Assembly: GCA_947172415.1 (NCBI GenBank)
Contig: OX359191.1
Location: 2,356,001-2,420,000, forward strand
Source of the DNA: Chondrosia reniformis
Taxonomy: Eukaryota > Porifera > Demospongiae > Chondrillida > Chondrillidae
Length of the DNA stretch: 64,000 bases
Direction of reading: 5' to 3'
Below are positions 11,718 through 23,595 of the stretch, piece after piece. The notes beneath the pieces are model-generated. The model ran no database searches, was not told where the DNA came from, and worked only from the letters and a program-made list of their open reading frames with translations. Position 1 is the first letter of the stretch; each line of letters starts with the position of its first letter. The position numbers and the translations under genes were made by a program.

Positions 11718-14700
11718 TCAGGTTAGCATTACCATGGCAAACACTAGAAGCATAACCACCACAGTCAAAGTCACTACAAAAAAAAAATCAGAGATTGTGT
11801 ATTATGTATAAATCAAAATGGATAGTATAAAGGCAATTAGGAGCATGGTCATTTGAATTGTACCTTGAACTGGGAAGCCTGCATCCTTGAGAGTAACAGT
11901 GAAGGTAGTGTCTCCAGCTGCATTACTGAAAGTTGCTACATATGTTCCAATATCTCCATTCTCAATAGTAGAAAACTGCAGTCCATTGTCCATAATTGTG
12001 ACACGACTGTTATCCACCAGAACTGTACCGTTGAATGTCCAAGTTGGAGTCACGTTAGGATTACCAGAATCAGTTATATCATAAGTCACATTAAAAGAGT
12101 CTCCAGCCATTACAGTCTTTTCATACGTCTGACTTTGAAGCTCAACTAACCCTATAATATACAAATCCTATTAATGTAAATTGCAAAGATACACACAAGT
12201 GCACACTATAGTTATTTATTTCTGAGGACAATTTGAAACGCTTCCCATAATATGCTATCCAAGTAGTCTATCATTTCCAGTCAGTAACAGGAATGTTAAT
12301 CATGCAACAATATGTGTAACAGGTATATATATGCAGGTATGAAGTTATATACCAGCATCACGTATTAAGACGCAGATATCAGGAATATCAGGAATATGTA
12401 GGCATCAGATATATTGTGCAATGTACGTACTTATGTAACTCACTATCATGGCAACCTAGCACTTATGTAGATTTCTCATATCATAAAAGAGCGCAAGGCT
12501 AGTGAGTTAATATGACTTTTGACATAATATTGAAATATCAACCAGGTCAAAATTTCAGGTTCAACTTCTTGAACAGTGAGGTTTCAAAGGGTGCTCAAAT
12601 ATGTGCTAATAGATTAATTTCATGGGTTTCAAATTTTAACAGCCCTTTATCTAGTTTTATACATACTTTCATACCTTTTGAAACCTGGCTGTTCAAAGAG
12701 TTTCAAATCAATTTCACACCTTTTTAAACCTGACATTTGATCCTGTGTTATATGATTTACAAGTTTATGGGATGGAAGGACAAAAATGTCTACAGACAGA
12801 AACAAAACTCCACATCAACTCTTTATGATGGGAATGATGTCATCTTAATTATGTTGACACTGGAAGCATTCATGGCATGCCTTTCACACCACCTATTAGA
12901 CAAGTTGGGCCAAACAGCATGTCTACAAACCATGCTACAGTGTGCCTGGTGCCACAATTTATATTGCTATTCCACGTAGTCATTTCCAGCCATGTGCCCT
13001 CTTGCAACAGAAGTTGTAGATGCAGATTTCTCCAGTTGAGCGTTTTTCATGTCTCTATTAAGTGTTGATCTATTAACCATGAAGTAACTATGTCTTCAAA
13101 TTTGTAATCAAAGGCCTATATTCTTAGCAGGATGGGCTGCCATTTTATATATATACAAGTAAATAAAAAAACATTTACAAAAATGATGTTAGAGGTAGGA
13201 ATGGCAGTGTTCACTAATACATCTGCAAAAAGTATCGAAACAAGACACTGATTATATGATAAGGCTAATCATACAGAATTTGCATATATACTGAAATTTA
13301 AGTAACTTAACCATACACTTCTGTGTTTGGGCGCACTAAACTTAAGTAGGAATGGTGCGCCCAAACACAGAAGTGTATGGTTAAGTTACTTAAATTTCAG
13401 TATATATGCAACTTCTGTATGATTAGCCTTATCATATAATCAGTGTTTTGTTTCAATACTTTTTGCAGATGTATTAGTGAACACTGCCATTCCTACTTTT
13501 AACATCATTTTTGTAAATGTTTTTTATTTACTTTTAGCAGGATGGAGGTGTCACTGAACATACTCAAAAGAGACACTGCATTTAATATTTCAATTTGATT
13601 GTCATTCCTAGAAGTACAATACTAGGCTATGAAATCCCATATCCTCAACAGAGAAAAACCTTATCATTTTGATACATTTGGTGTCCCATACTATACTACC
13701 TCTAATGAATCAAGTAATTCGAGTAACAACGGCAGAAAAAAGGAAAAACTTAAGCTAACTTAACACTGCCATTTGCAAAAAGCAATGGAACCCATGACGA
13801 AGTAGACAATTGTCCTACAAAAACAGTGCTTATAGAGCCATGCAGGTGACAGCAGTAGATATAAAGTCATGCATAGAGAGCTCTTAGTGTTCTGTATATG
13901 TCATATCACGCACTAAGAGGTCTATGACTTTACATAGGTGTACTTTACAGGAATTACAGCTCACACACTGATAACACAGGGTCTACTTACTTGTGAGGTA
14001 ACCACAACACATGGGTAAACTCAGTTATAACAACTCGTTCATGTGACTGGAATTCAAACTGAACTGAAAGGCTTCAGGTCAACTTAAAATATAACACTCC
14101 TTTGCATACTATATATATGACATAATACTACTAATCAAGTTGTTTTTTTGTATAGGTATCTTGGCATCTTTGGCCATTGCACCACCATCATCATGATCGG
14201 GCTATTACAGCACAGGAGTTCTATAATGTGTGCATGGCCATGAAAGGGTTATATCAGTTGTTATATAAGGCCAGGCTAACTCGATTCACAGTTTATCGTC
14301 CAGCAGTTTTGAAAATAACATGAGGGAGGAGGTCATATTTCATTATTCATTATTACAAATGCAATCAGTCATCAGACATACAAAACTCACTGAATTGCCA
14401 ATAATAAAGAAATAATTGTAAGTTGTACAAATTAAAGTAGAACACACAGTATTAAAGTTGAAAATGTAATAAAGGAGCACAGAAGCAAGTTATAACCAAA
14501 AGTCATTGGCGCCTATTTATGCGCTCTAATGAAAAATGAAGTTCGACGGCGTGCCCAAACAAGCATGCGGGCGGGGACGGTAAACTGGGAATCGAATTGG
14601 CCTGACCTAACTAACCCAGGGCCCATGGCATACTAAAAGCTAAGTAAAAGATACCAACCAGTTGTGGTTATATACAGTAAGTCTCTAACTCTATCAATGC

Positions 14701-16027
14701 ATCAGGCACGTAGAAGCCAATCCCACTTGCAAGGCAGGCCACCAGGCTGTGTATAGCCATATATACGTAGCTGACAAGGAGTGGCCTCAGTGTGTCTCAG
14801 GAATATATATTCTGTATCAACAATACATTACTACTTTTTATTTAATGGAGCTTGGAAAGGTTTATATATATATTAACCAGCAAAAAATATATTATTAGTC
14901 AAGTAATATTCCTGATTATAACTTCATTTAAAAGTCAGGCCAGTCAATTTACTCAAATTGAACAGAAACAATAATATTTACGAACATAAAGACAATCACA
15001 TATTCATGTGGAAACTTACAGTATATTTCAATAGTGGCGGACGTTGAAGTTACTATGGATCCGCCGGTATATCTAAGAGAACACTGAATAGTGCTTCCAT
15101 TCCAGATCCTTTGAATGTTAGAGAGAGTAAGATTAAATAGAGTGTTGCCCCCAGTAATTGATAAGACAACATCTGCTACTGTTCCGCCAGGGAGAGTGGT
15201 ATCATTACTTATTATGACTTCATTAGAATTTGTATCAGTCAGAGTCCAATTTCCTTTGTCGTCAAGAGTTGAGTCATAGATACACACAAATGTGTAAGCT
15301 CCCTCCTCTACAATGCCCACAACACCGCTAGGTTGCTCAGTGAAGCTACCGCCTCCACCTGCACGTAAAACAGTTGCACAAAAAGGAGAAACCTATAGAC
15401 TATATTATAAAGGTTAATTGCCTCCTAGTATCTAAACTACGTAGCTAGTGCAGATAATTATAAGGTAAGGAAGGGAGTTTCCAGACAAACATTAACGTGC
15501 ACAACGAATTTCCCTTATCGCTTCACTTCTTCTGCTCCTTTGGCAGCAAGGGAGGGTGGACTGATAGCCAAAGGAAGACCCTACCGGATTACCACGTTTC
15601 AAGCTCGTGCGTCGTTGTCCGTGACGGCAGAGCGTGCCACTTTTCCACACTAGAAGTTAAGGGAGGGGATTTACGGACACGGCGCCGTATTTTGCCAATA
15701 CGAGAAGGAGCAGCCTCTCACCTGCTTCGCTCTTTGTTTAATCAATTATCTATCCAATTGCCTCGCCTAGTCACTGTGAACAGATTCACCTTTCGCCTGC
15801 ACGCGATAGAACAGCTTCTTACTTTGCTCCCAGCTGGCACAGGAGCCAAGCTAACGAGGGACAAAGCGAAGCTGTGCACCGAAAACTTATCCTGTCTGGA
15901 AACCCCCTATGGTATTATAACGCCTGTACAGTTAACCTTCTTATACATTCGGCTACATATAAGAGAACAAACCTTCGGTTTGGGGAATCAGCCACATTAT
16001 ACACAAACAAAACAACGGATAAAACAT
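11718..16027 (-). CDS. Four-exon Ig-domain membrane protein (copy 2, complete)
   Basis: Minus-strand exons are 16027-15973 (signal peptide MFYPLFCLCIMWLIPQTE), 15358-15020 (Ig1), 12151-11864 (Ig2) and 11773-11718 (hydrophobic tail VTLTVVVMLLVFAMVMLT, stop). They total 738 nt, giving 245 residues. All junctions are phase 1, and the acceptors acgtgcag, tatattatag and tttttgtag fit. Ig1 has the Cys pair (FVCIYD, IQCSLRY). Ig2 keeps the core Trp (PTWTFNG) and the D-x-G-T-Y turn but lacks both canonical Cys, as in some divergent Ig domains. The tail could be a TM helix without a cytoplasmic domain or a lipid-anchor signal. Ig1 is about 2.9 kb from Ig2, with a fold-back element in that intron. Ligand and role are unknown. 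The weakest junctions are the exon 1 donor (GTTTGT) and the Ig2 donor (GTACAA). Confidence 0.68.
12160..13150. other. Intron sequence of the Ig gene, no separate gene seen
   Basis: This lies between the Ig2 and Ig1 exons of the minus-strand gene. A run at 12515-12730 repeats versions of 'tttcaaa' and 'tttgaaac' but I see no known element or exon in it. Confidence 0.45.
13156..13534. mobile_element. 379-bp fold-back MITE, diverged relative of 8912-9287
   Basis: Two arms of about 170 bp (CAAGTAAATAAA start) surround a short loop near 13335-13352. TA flanks both ends (13154-13155, 13535-13536). The order of sub-blocks, including the central tttgggcgca box, matches the 8912-9287 element, but many positions differ. 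It lies inside the long intron of the minus-strand Ig gene. Confidence 0.85.
13540..14567. other. Intron sequence up to the duplication edge
   Basis: Apart from the small hairpin at 13860-13930, nothing recognisable. The second duplicate begins abruptly at 14568 with gcgggcggggacgg. Confidence 0.45.
13860..13930. repeat. Short imperfect inverted repeat
   Basis: The arms aaagtcatgcatagagagct and its approximate complement ending tatgacttta flank a loop of about 25 bp. This may be a small MITE or a chance hairpin. Confidence 0.4.
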
Positions 16028-16650
16028 GTTCAGTCGCTTCTTGCTATTGAAATCCTTCACCAAGTCGGTCACGATTGGAAATTTAGGATACGGGTGGCTA
16101 CACTTATAAGGCAACTTATTGGGTAATCACTTCCTGGTACATTCCTCTTTTTAATGGCTAGTTATAGACAATATAGACACAGTCTAACCCTTGTCTCCGT
16201 CGCAGAAGCCATTTTGGTACGCACAAAAATTTTGCAAACCGAGTGCTAGCAAATGGCCAGGCAAATGGCCGCTGCTGTCATTATGCACGCTGTTTCCCAC
16301 GTGTGGCATTAGACTAGCCACCTGGACCCCTATTTTGATAACACTAATGCAAGAAAGGCTGACTTACACATGTTGGAAGGCTCAAGTACTTCAGCCGTGG
16401 TATGTAGTCTACGTGGTTTTGCTAATTCTAGCTTTTTAATTATGCATTATGTATTTTCTGTCATTTCAGGTAGTTTATATATGAAACTTGCGGATATTGT
16501 CATTTGATATTTGTTACTGAATTGCAACCCATCACAGTAAGTGAGATCAGTCAAAGCAACATGGTAGCTGATACTTAATTTTGTGGTGTGTTCAATAAGG
16601 CTTAGCTGACGCTGTCACTGATTACTTAAAAGAGTCCAAGCATTGATTTT

Positions 16651-16884
16651 AGCCTTTTTATTATTATTATTATTATTATTAAAGATTACCCCTTCAGCCT
16701 GATGCTGGTATTAGTGGGGGACCTTATATACGAAAGAGAAAAACTCATAAATAGGAAAATAATAAATTAATTGTTAGCCAAGTGTTGTTTTCAGTATTGC
16801 ATAAAAGTTGCATCCTCTGCTTCTCTAATTGAAACTGGTATCTGATTCCAATCATGGCCTGCCTTGAATAGAAAAGACTTAACT
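16651..16884 (-). mobile_element. 5'-truncated non-LTR retrotransposon (3' end only)
   Basis: Present only in the right duplicate; the left copy reads straight through near 2025-2030. On the minus strand, residues such as FLFKAGHDWNQIPVSIREAE match the conserved C-terminal end of many LINE reverse transcriptases (aromatic-N-x-[IL]-P). This is followed by a short 3' UTR and an (AAT)n tail at the left end. It therefore inserted after the segment duplicated, or was lost from the left copy. The target duplication is too short to define. Confidence 0.75.
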
Positions 16885-17462
16885 TTGAAAACTAAGGATT
16901 TCCACGTCGAGTTTCCTTGCTTATCGCAAACAGAAGAAGTGGTTTATATTTTGGTCACTAAATACTCTTTACATATAAAAAATAAACTGCTTGATAATTT
17001 TTATTCAATAGTTTCAATAACAGTTAAGTTTGTGTAGACTTAGTAGTGTTATGACATTATAAGCCAGGATAAGACAGTCAATAGATGTATGCATCAAAGT
17101 GATCACAGATTAAAGCCAAGATTAGGGAAAAACATGAAAGTAACTGTTTCTGGAAATGGATATCCGGACAGCTGGTTATTACCACCAGTGCTGCGCCACT
17201 GAGTTACATACTCTCACAGAAATACTCCCCTCTTGTACTAAGCTGTAAAGTGCTAATCTCTATTCACACCAAATGGTTGTGGTTCTCTTTATCATAACAA
17301 GCTGATAATCATGCAAAGACCTTGCCATTTCCTGTTTGAGGGGCCATCTTTACCAATTAATCACTTGTCACCATCAACCTCAATGAGCTGTATGTGCAGC
17401 TTTCACAAAATGCGAATTATCCACCTGGAGAATGTACCATCAGCCCTAATTTCTAAGATAAG

Positions 17463-17660
17463 AAAGTATTATTTATACTGGTGAACTCCTTAGCCATGAG
17501 ATAATTCTCAGTGGGCCACCTAGGTTACAATGGATAAGTTATAATAGGGAGTGGGCTGGATACAAATACAAATGATAAACTAAGAGGAAAAATACTTTTA
17601 TAATATAGATATTTAAATACAATTGAGCAGATGATTTTTCTATATAGCTACAAATTCTAT
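17463..17660 (-). mobile_element. LINE/SINE 3'-end-like repeat
   Basis: The phrase tatactggtgaactccttagcc followed by a block ending cagtgggcc and ggttacaatgg recurs at 2620-2830, 21630-21715, 26655-26800 and, more diverged, 31505-31680, where it lies at the 3' end of recognisable LINE sequence on the minus strand. It is therefore probably the 3' UTR of a non-LTR family. Both segmental duplicates carry it, so it predates the duplication. Confidence 0.55.
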
Positions 17661-17672
17661 GTATCACCTTAA

Positions 17673-18450
17673 GGTAGTAGGGGGGGCTATCGTGTCTAAA
17701 TCAAAACGACACGAATTTTGGTACAGAGGTTAGGTTAGTGGTCTATTTTTCATATCTAGATTTTTAAACCCATCTGTACTTCTAAACTTGAATTATTAAA
17801 GGAATAAGAAAGCATTATCTTGTGTTAAATTTTAAGCGTTAATTGCCTACTTGATATTGAGTGACTCTCTTCTTTACTTTCGGCATGACAGATTCATTCA
17901 GAAACACTTACGGAGGTGATGATAAATTATGTGTGAAATCAACAATTAATGGGGCCCAAATTCGACCGAGTTAACTTTCTCCTCTGGTGAATAAACCTTA
18001 TAGTCGCTGGCCTTTAACTAACTGATTATTGTATACAGTATGGATAATTCTACGATTTGATGTTTGTTTGAGGCGAAAATATGGTAAGACTGTTTTTTCC
18101 GTAGTTAATTTGTATAGAATCAGTGTTAACGAAGGTGTTGCAAATCTAACTAGTCTGTTGCGTTGCAACCGATTTGAACGCAGACAACTAGCGTGCACAA
18201 ACTGACGGGAGCGAATTGGAATACTCGAAGTTTTGACGAAGATATTGCAATTTTTTGGAAAACTGGAATTATTCCAGAATACAAGCGAGAATGGCGCGAG
18301 TAGCCAATCAAATTATGGTTGACACCAAATAATGCGCAATTTACCTAGTTATTTTGCTTGTAAAATTCAAGTTAGTTGGACTTATGGTCAGAAAGATACA
18401 TCACTAAGACCAATGTACCCCAAAGAAAGCCTTTAGCCCCCCCTACTACC
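17673..18450. mobile_element. 778-bp TTAA-flanked MITE with perfect 17-bp inverted ends
   Basis: The left end reads GGTAGTAGGGGGGGCTA and the right end is its exact reverse complement. TTAA stands at 17669-17672 and 18451-18454, and the paralogous segment has a single TTAA (2824-2827). This gives a full insertion/empty-site pair. TTAA targeting is the hallmark of piggyBac-type transposases. No transposase is encoded, so the element is non-autonomous. The longest frame inside (17998-18198, minus) resembles nothing known. Confidence 0.9.
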
Positions 18451-19608
18451 TTAACTGTTAAGGTGTGAATAAACTTAAAAACATAATCATTTTTGTTGTT
18501 ATGTATTTTCATATTACTTATTGTTCAAACTCCCTCCTTGTGACCCAACCCTACCCAGTCAAAGTTTATTCACACATTATAAATGTAGGACAGACACTGA
18601 ATATATCTTAAATCATGACATGACACAATGTTCTTACTTAGGGGAGTACATAAATTCATTGTTAAAACTCCAGAGTAACTGGTCACCATTATATTGATGT
18701 CAGTAGAATGTCCAAAATGTATATGCTTGTATATGTATACCTAAATGCAGTCACTTTAATGTAATGGAAATTAGATCATTGAGAAATTACATATTTATGT
18801 TAATGCAGTAGAAGCAAGTTAATGAGGAGGCTATAGGAGAATACGGAAATCCCCATTAAGTGGCTGTCGGATTTATCCAGATAATGAATTTTACTGCTAA
18901 TTAACATGTTTTTTGACAAGTGTGACACCAGCAACTTTGAAATGCCAAATATCTTGGCTAATGATAAACAGGTAACTCCAACTCCCACCCTACTTTGCCA
19001 TATTACCCTGTTAGCTACATACTCAATGGGGTAGTTATTACAGTAAAGGCTTTAAACTTATGCTAGTCAGTCAACATGTTTGGTACAGACCAGTGAAAAC
19101 CACTTTGTAACATATTATGTCGTTTTAATTAACCAAGTAGACATTCCATTTCAGAGGTAAGTTTTGGATGTAACAAATCCATTTCATTCGGTATATCCAT
19201 TTTAACCAGAATCCCTATCAACCAGGTCTCAATTAACCAGCTTCTCTTGTCTTATAATGTTCTATTGCATTCACATACATGTTATGTTTGTTTTACATCT
19301 TCAGTTCCATGCATGCATAGTTTATTTGCCAGTACTAACATGAGCAATAGGCATTGGAGTGAAATATTTTTAATCCTTGCATTGAAATATGTATGTAGCA
19401 GGCTTTGTGTAGTTAGTTCCACTCTTCATAACATGCCACATAGCTGATGGGTAAAAATATTTTGTTACTTGTGTCTGAGGTGTCCTAATGAAAATGTAAT
19501 GAAATATGCAGTCCTTGCTTTGATAGAGAGAAGAACCACTAATTAGTGAATAGCAACTACTTAGTATAGTTGTAGCTAGTATAAGAGGGGAACATGAGGG
19601 AAGCATTG

Positions 19609-19690
19609 CTGTGGCAATTATAGTTCTGTGGCAGAGCACTGGTGGTTATAACCAGCTGCCCTGGGTTTGATTCCCAGCAATTGTTTCTCT
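19609..19690 (+). repeat. tRNA-derived SINE head
   Basis: The stretch has an A-box-like tagttctgtggcagagcact and a B-box-like gggtttgattcccagc at normal tRNA spacing, but no credible cloverleaf or mature 3' end. It is followed by a block (19710-19970) that also occurs at 3714-3950 and 48820-49040. Degenerate heads occur at 22005-22075 and, on the minus strand, near 53278-53345. I call it a SINE rather than a tRNA gene. Confidence 0.5.
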
Positions 19691-19713
19691 TTTGTTTTCT
19701 CTTGTTATCATAT

Positions 19714-20990
19714 TTGAGGATGTTGTTTGTCCTAAACCCAAGTTTGAATTTGGTTTAACCTTGGTTTCCAACCTTTCATATATGCAAGTTTAATATTTAG
19801 TATTCATCCTGGGGAACCCCTTAACCATTGACTAATTCAAATGGGCTTATTAGTGTGTCTAAAGCCTCAATCCTCTATTAGTATATATAAAGGTTGTCCA
19901 CCGGTAAGAATCTCTCATTACTCTCTTGTAAGACATTAAAGTCAAATTTATACCTCTTGAGATCCTATTTCTTCTGTTCACTACAGTTTTACAAAATGTT
20001 TTAATCATCACATCACTTTAACCACCACATAAACAAGAATAGGTTGAACCAAAAGTCAATTAAGAAGAAAATCAATACGTATAACTCTGAATAGTATATA
20101 CGTACGTATGTACTCTGTAAATATCTCATCTTACACTATTTAACACTACTGAAATACAAAAATTAATTTTCAATGTCTAAATTTAAAGGTTGGATGTTCT
20201 GGACAAAATGGATATTGCCTTGTCTTTCTTTCTTTGCAAGTCCTGCAGAGTGCTATGTAGCAGCAACAGCCATAGCAGTAGTTCTTGACATCTTCAGTGC
20301 GCATACAACTACTGCATACCATTATCTACATACGTACATGTAGTGAGAAGATAATATAAATAAAATACTGATTTACAGGTTTGCAAGATACAGTATAGCA
20401 TTAGTGTGCCATTAAGTAATGTAGTACATACATACGTACGCATAGATTGACTACATATATAATTGATTATTTTCACACATATTGCATTGGAGATGATGAT
20501 AGACAAGAGGTGTGTGATATCAAGGCCAACCTTTTTTGCACTTTGCAAGTTATTTGGCCTATAATTGGTTTTCCATTCAGTCCATCCATACATGTAAGTT
20601 CCACTTGAAGTCAAGTCATCTCTTTCCTGTGATGAGATTAATAATGTGGTCTGCTTAAAGAATGCACACTTTACAATTAACATTAGGAACATTCTTTTGC
20701 ACAATTAACTGAAAATGATACTATGATTACTAGTGATAATCAGAGTATGTTAGCTATAGTTTGGTACTTATAGTGTCTATACACTTCTATTACCGTGTTA
20801 TTTGTCTCATCCAATGCTTGTTCCTGGATATTTGGAAAAGGAAGTAATTTTATTCTGTGTGGTAAATTTGTTCTTCACACAAACCTAAAACTAAACATGT
20901 ACTTACATTGGCCATATTGTTGTAGCTGTTTGTCTGTAGCAAAGTTGTCATTGTGAGGGTGTCTTGTCCTATATATTTATAGGACAAGAC
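19714..20990. repeat. Triplicated segment, copy A
   Basis: One of three related segments, with 22085-23270 and 48820-49935. Each has, in order: a SINE-like tail, a block with a 50-residue hydrophobic plus-strand frame (here from about 20190 to 20342, starting MFWTKWILPCLSFF), a minus-strand block encoding NLQSAKKVGL (near 20540), and a minus-strand block encoding MTTLLQTNSYNNMAN with donor GTAAGT (near 20910-20953). In this copy the middle minus frame stays open much longer (20704-20309) and contains several insertions relative to the others. Confidence 0.6.
20961..20990. repeat. Perfect short hairpin
   Basis: The 13-bp arms gtcttgtcctata and tataggacaagac surround a 4-bp loop. The first arm belongs to the shared MTTLLQ block; the second appears only in this copy. 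Confidence 0.7.
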
Positions 20991-21312
20991 TTATACTTTA
21001 TAGAGTTTAACCTAATTAATTAAGGTTAATTAAACTAATTAAACTAGGTATATCAATCTGTTACCAATATCAACTACCTCCTAAGTCAACCTATGTACAT
21101 ACATACATATGTGTAATATGTGTAATATATTTCAGTGATTATTCATTTCATTAAGTGTATATACCCTCCTTAGCCAATAATTACTTAAATACGGTTACAC
21201 TTGAGAATGACACTTACGTATAAACACAGGGAGTTGGTAGGAATTGTGACATGCAATGATGTTTAGATATATACAATTAATTTAATGTTGTAGGCTGTAA
21301 AGGATGGGTAAA

Positions 21313-21640
21313 TCAGATGAATTGCTTCCAAAGGTCGCTCAGGATTAGGCCATTGTCCAGGTTTGTAGTTCTTGAGGGGGATCTCTGTATGTAAATCACC
21401 TCTAGAACGTTCCTCCTCCATTGGTGGGTCTCCCTAGACAAGACTTCCCAGTCTATCTGGTTTTGTGTGTCACATGCATGGACTGTGATACCACTGTTGC
21501 GGTTGACTTTCTTCACCACTTGTTTGTGCTCATATATCCTTTTCTGTAGGCTTCGTCCTGTTTCCCCTATGTACACATTATCGCAGTCCAAGCATCTGGG
21601 GGTTGCTGTTGATGTTGCCTTTTTAGTATTACAATAGTAT
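21313..21640 (-). pseudogene. Penelope-like element fragment, GIY-YIG domain
   Basis: The minus-strand frame contains DNVYIGETGRSLQKRIYEHK, the start of a GIY-YIG nuclease as found at the C-terminus of Penelope-like retroelements. It continues with W-R-R-N-V-L-E and ends DLWKQFI-stop at 21313. The upstream reverse transcriptase is absent: the frame is lost at about 21620, where LINE 3'-end-like sequence begins. A second, more decayed copy lies at 26175-26650. Confidence 0.75.
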
Positions 21641-21869
21641 TATTTATACTGGAAACCCCCTTAGCCATGGGCTAATTTACAGTGGACCCAGGTAATATTA
21701 TAAAATAAATAAGGCTCCAGACATCTATGTCCACTCTGCATACAGTGCATATTCCTCCCTCTGTTTCGGAGGCAAGACATTGCAGTCAGCTGAGGGTATC
21801 CAAAGTGAGACCCCTTATGACCTTTTGATTGTGTTGACATGCATACTCTACTAAATTCTTATTGAATTT

Positions 21870-21952
21870 CATTACTCTCAGTAATTGGAACTCTCAATAA
21901 CTGGAACTTTCTATGATGACCCCTGGAGGTTCCAGTTAATGAGATTCCACTG
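21870..21952 (-). mobile_element. Solo pogo/Tigger-like terminal repeat
   Basis: Read on the minus strand this begins CAGTGGAATCTCATTAACTG next to TA (21953-21954) and continues with repeated 'ggaactt/ggaact' blocks. This is typical of Tigger-type ends. No matching opposite end was found nearby. Confidence 0.55.
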
Positions 21953-22084
21953 TACTTCTTTGTAGCTAGTATAAGAGGGAAAAGAGGAGGGAAGCTTTGG
22001 CAATTATAGTGACAAAGCAGTGGTGGTCATAACCAACTGTTTTGGGTTCCTTTCCCAGTGCTTCTCTAGTGTTTTCCCTTGTCA

Positions 22085-23270
22085 TGATATTTGAGGATGT
22101 GGTTTGATTATCAATTAGTTATACAGAGTATTAGCTGGTCAATGTGCAGTAGTAGTTTTACCACACTCAAGTGTGATGCATAAATGATATCTGCTGGAGA
22201 CCTTAGGGCGAATATCACTTAGCTTCACACTTGAGTGTGGTATAATTAATATATATCAGGTATGACTTGAATCAATTGTAAGGTGATGATCAGTAAACAT
22301 GTGTAGGCCTACTGGTGATATAACATTTATCACTAGTTCAAGTGTGAAATATAAGGTTTATAACACCCCAGATATGCCCTGGTAACATGATATATATGTA
22401 TATACATACTGTTTTCATATTTTTCAATAATGTTTACTAATATCAGCACACTTAGACCGATTATATCACTTTTAGCTGTTAATGTATAAATCTAAAAGTA
22501 TAATGTACTGGACAAAATGGATATTCCCTTGTCTCTCTTTCTTTGCAAGTCCTGCAGAGTGCTCTGTAGCAGCAACAGCCATAGCAGTAGTTCTTGACAT
22601 CTTCTGTGTGTATGTGCTTACAACTACTACATATCATTACCACCGTTATCTACATAAGAACATGTAGTGAGAGACTTTAAGAATAAGTTTACATAAAATA
22701 TAGCATTAGTGTGTCATTAAGTAATGTAGTACATACATACATACGCATAGATTGACTACATATATAATTAATTACTTTCACACATATTGTGTTAGAGATG
22801 ATGATATACAAGAGGTGTGTGATATCAAAGGCCAACCTTTTTTGCACTTTGCAAGTTATTTTGCCTATAATTGGCTTCCTGAGCTACTCCTGAAGTCAAG
22901 TAATCTCTTTCCTGTGATGGGATTAATAATGTGGTATACTTACAGAATGCACACTTTACAATTAGCATTGGCAACTGCTATCTTCATGCACTGTTCATCA
23001 TTGCACTGTTTGTCACCTATGATTTCTGGTAGTATGTTAGCTACAGTTTAGTACTTCTAGTGTCTATACACTTCTATTACCGTGTTATTTGTCTCATCCA
23101 ATGCTTGTTCCTGGATATTTGGAAAGGAAGTAATATTATTCTGTGTGGTAAAGTTGTTCTTCACACAATCCTAAAACTGAACATGTACGTACTTACATTG
23201 GCCATATTGTTGTAGCTGTTTGTCTGTAGAAAAGTTGTCATTGTGAGGGTGTCTTGTCCTATAAAGATAG
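22085..23270. repeat. Triplicated segment, copy B
   Basis: Relative of 19714-20990 and 48820-49935. The plus frame at 22482-22667 encodes MYKSKSIMYWTKWIFPCLSF and a further hydrophobic stretch, ending in HKNM. On the minus strand the block near 22910-22830 reads ERDYLTSGVAQEANYRQNNL and then stops early (AKKVGL-stop), unlike copies A and C. The MTTFLQTNSYNNMAN block is near 23195-23240. Which strand is coding is not settled. Confidence 0.6.
22161..22240. mobile_element. 80-bp MITE with 16-bp inverted ends
   Basis: CCACACTCAAGTGTGA at the left and its reverse complement at the right, with TA on both sides (22159-22160, 22241-22242). It has no coding capacity. Confidence 0.7.
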
Positions 23271-23595
23271 TTAGAATAGTTAGAGTTTATTGATAGTAAT
23301 AGTGGTATAATCTATTGATAGTTGTTTATAATCTAAGTCACTATACTTGCATGGGATAACCTCTAAGAAGTTGTTTTCTGTAGTAGTGGTATTTTCCTGT
23401 TATTTCCTTGCTGCAAAAATGGAGGGAAACAGTTATCATGTGATAGTGTGTGTGTTTTGATAGTCACTGTGCTCATACATATTCATAAGAAGTAAGTAAA
23501 CTTGGTTAACATATTGTATTGATAATTCATTCAATTTCAACCAAATGATTGTAGACTGACAGCCAACCTAGAATACCACTTCGTGATTGTATATA

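Larger units (their letters stand above)
14568..20080. repeat. Right copy of the segmental duplication
   Basis: Homologous to 1-4045 in the same orientation. It is longer because of insertions: a truncated LINE (about 16651-16884), the TTAA MITE (17673-18450) and AT-rich spacer between 18560 and 19380 with no clear partner. Between the exons and these insertions I see only non-coding duplicate sequence. Confidence 0.88.

Noticed and set aside
19609-19690. tRNA gene
   Set aside because: A and B boxes are present but no credible acceptor stem or anticodon arm forms, and the unit continues into a repeated tail; called a SINE head instead.
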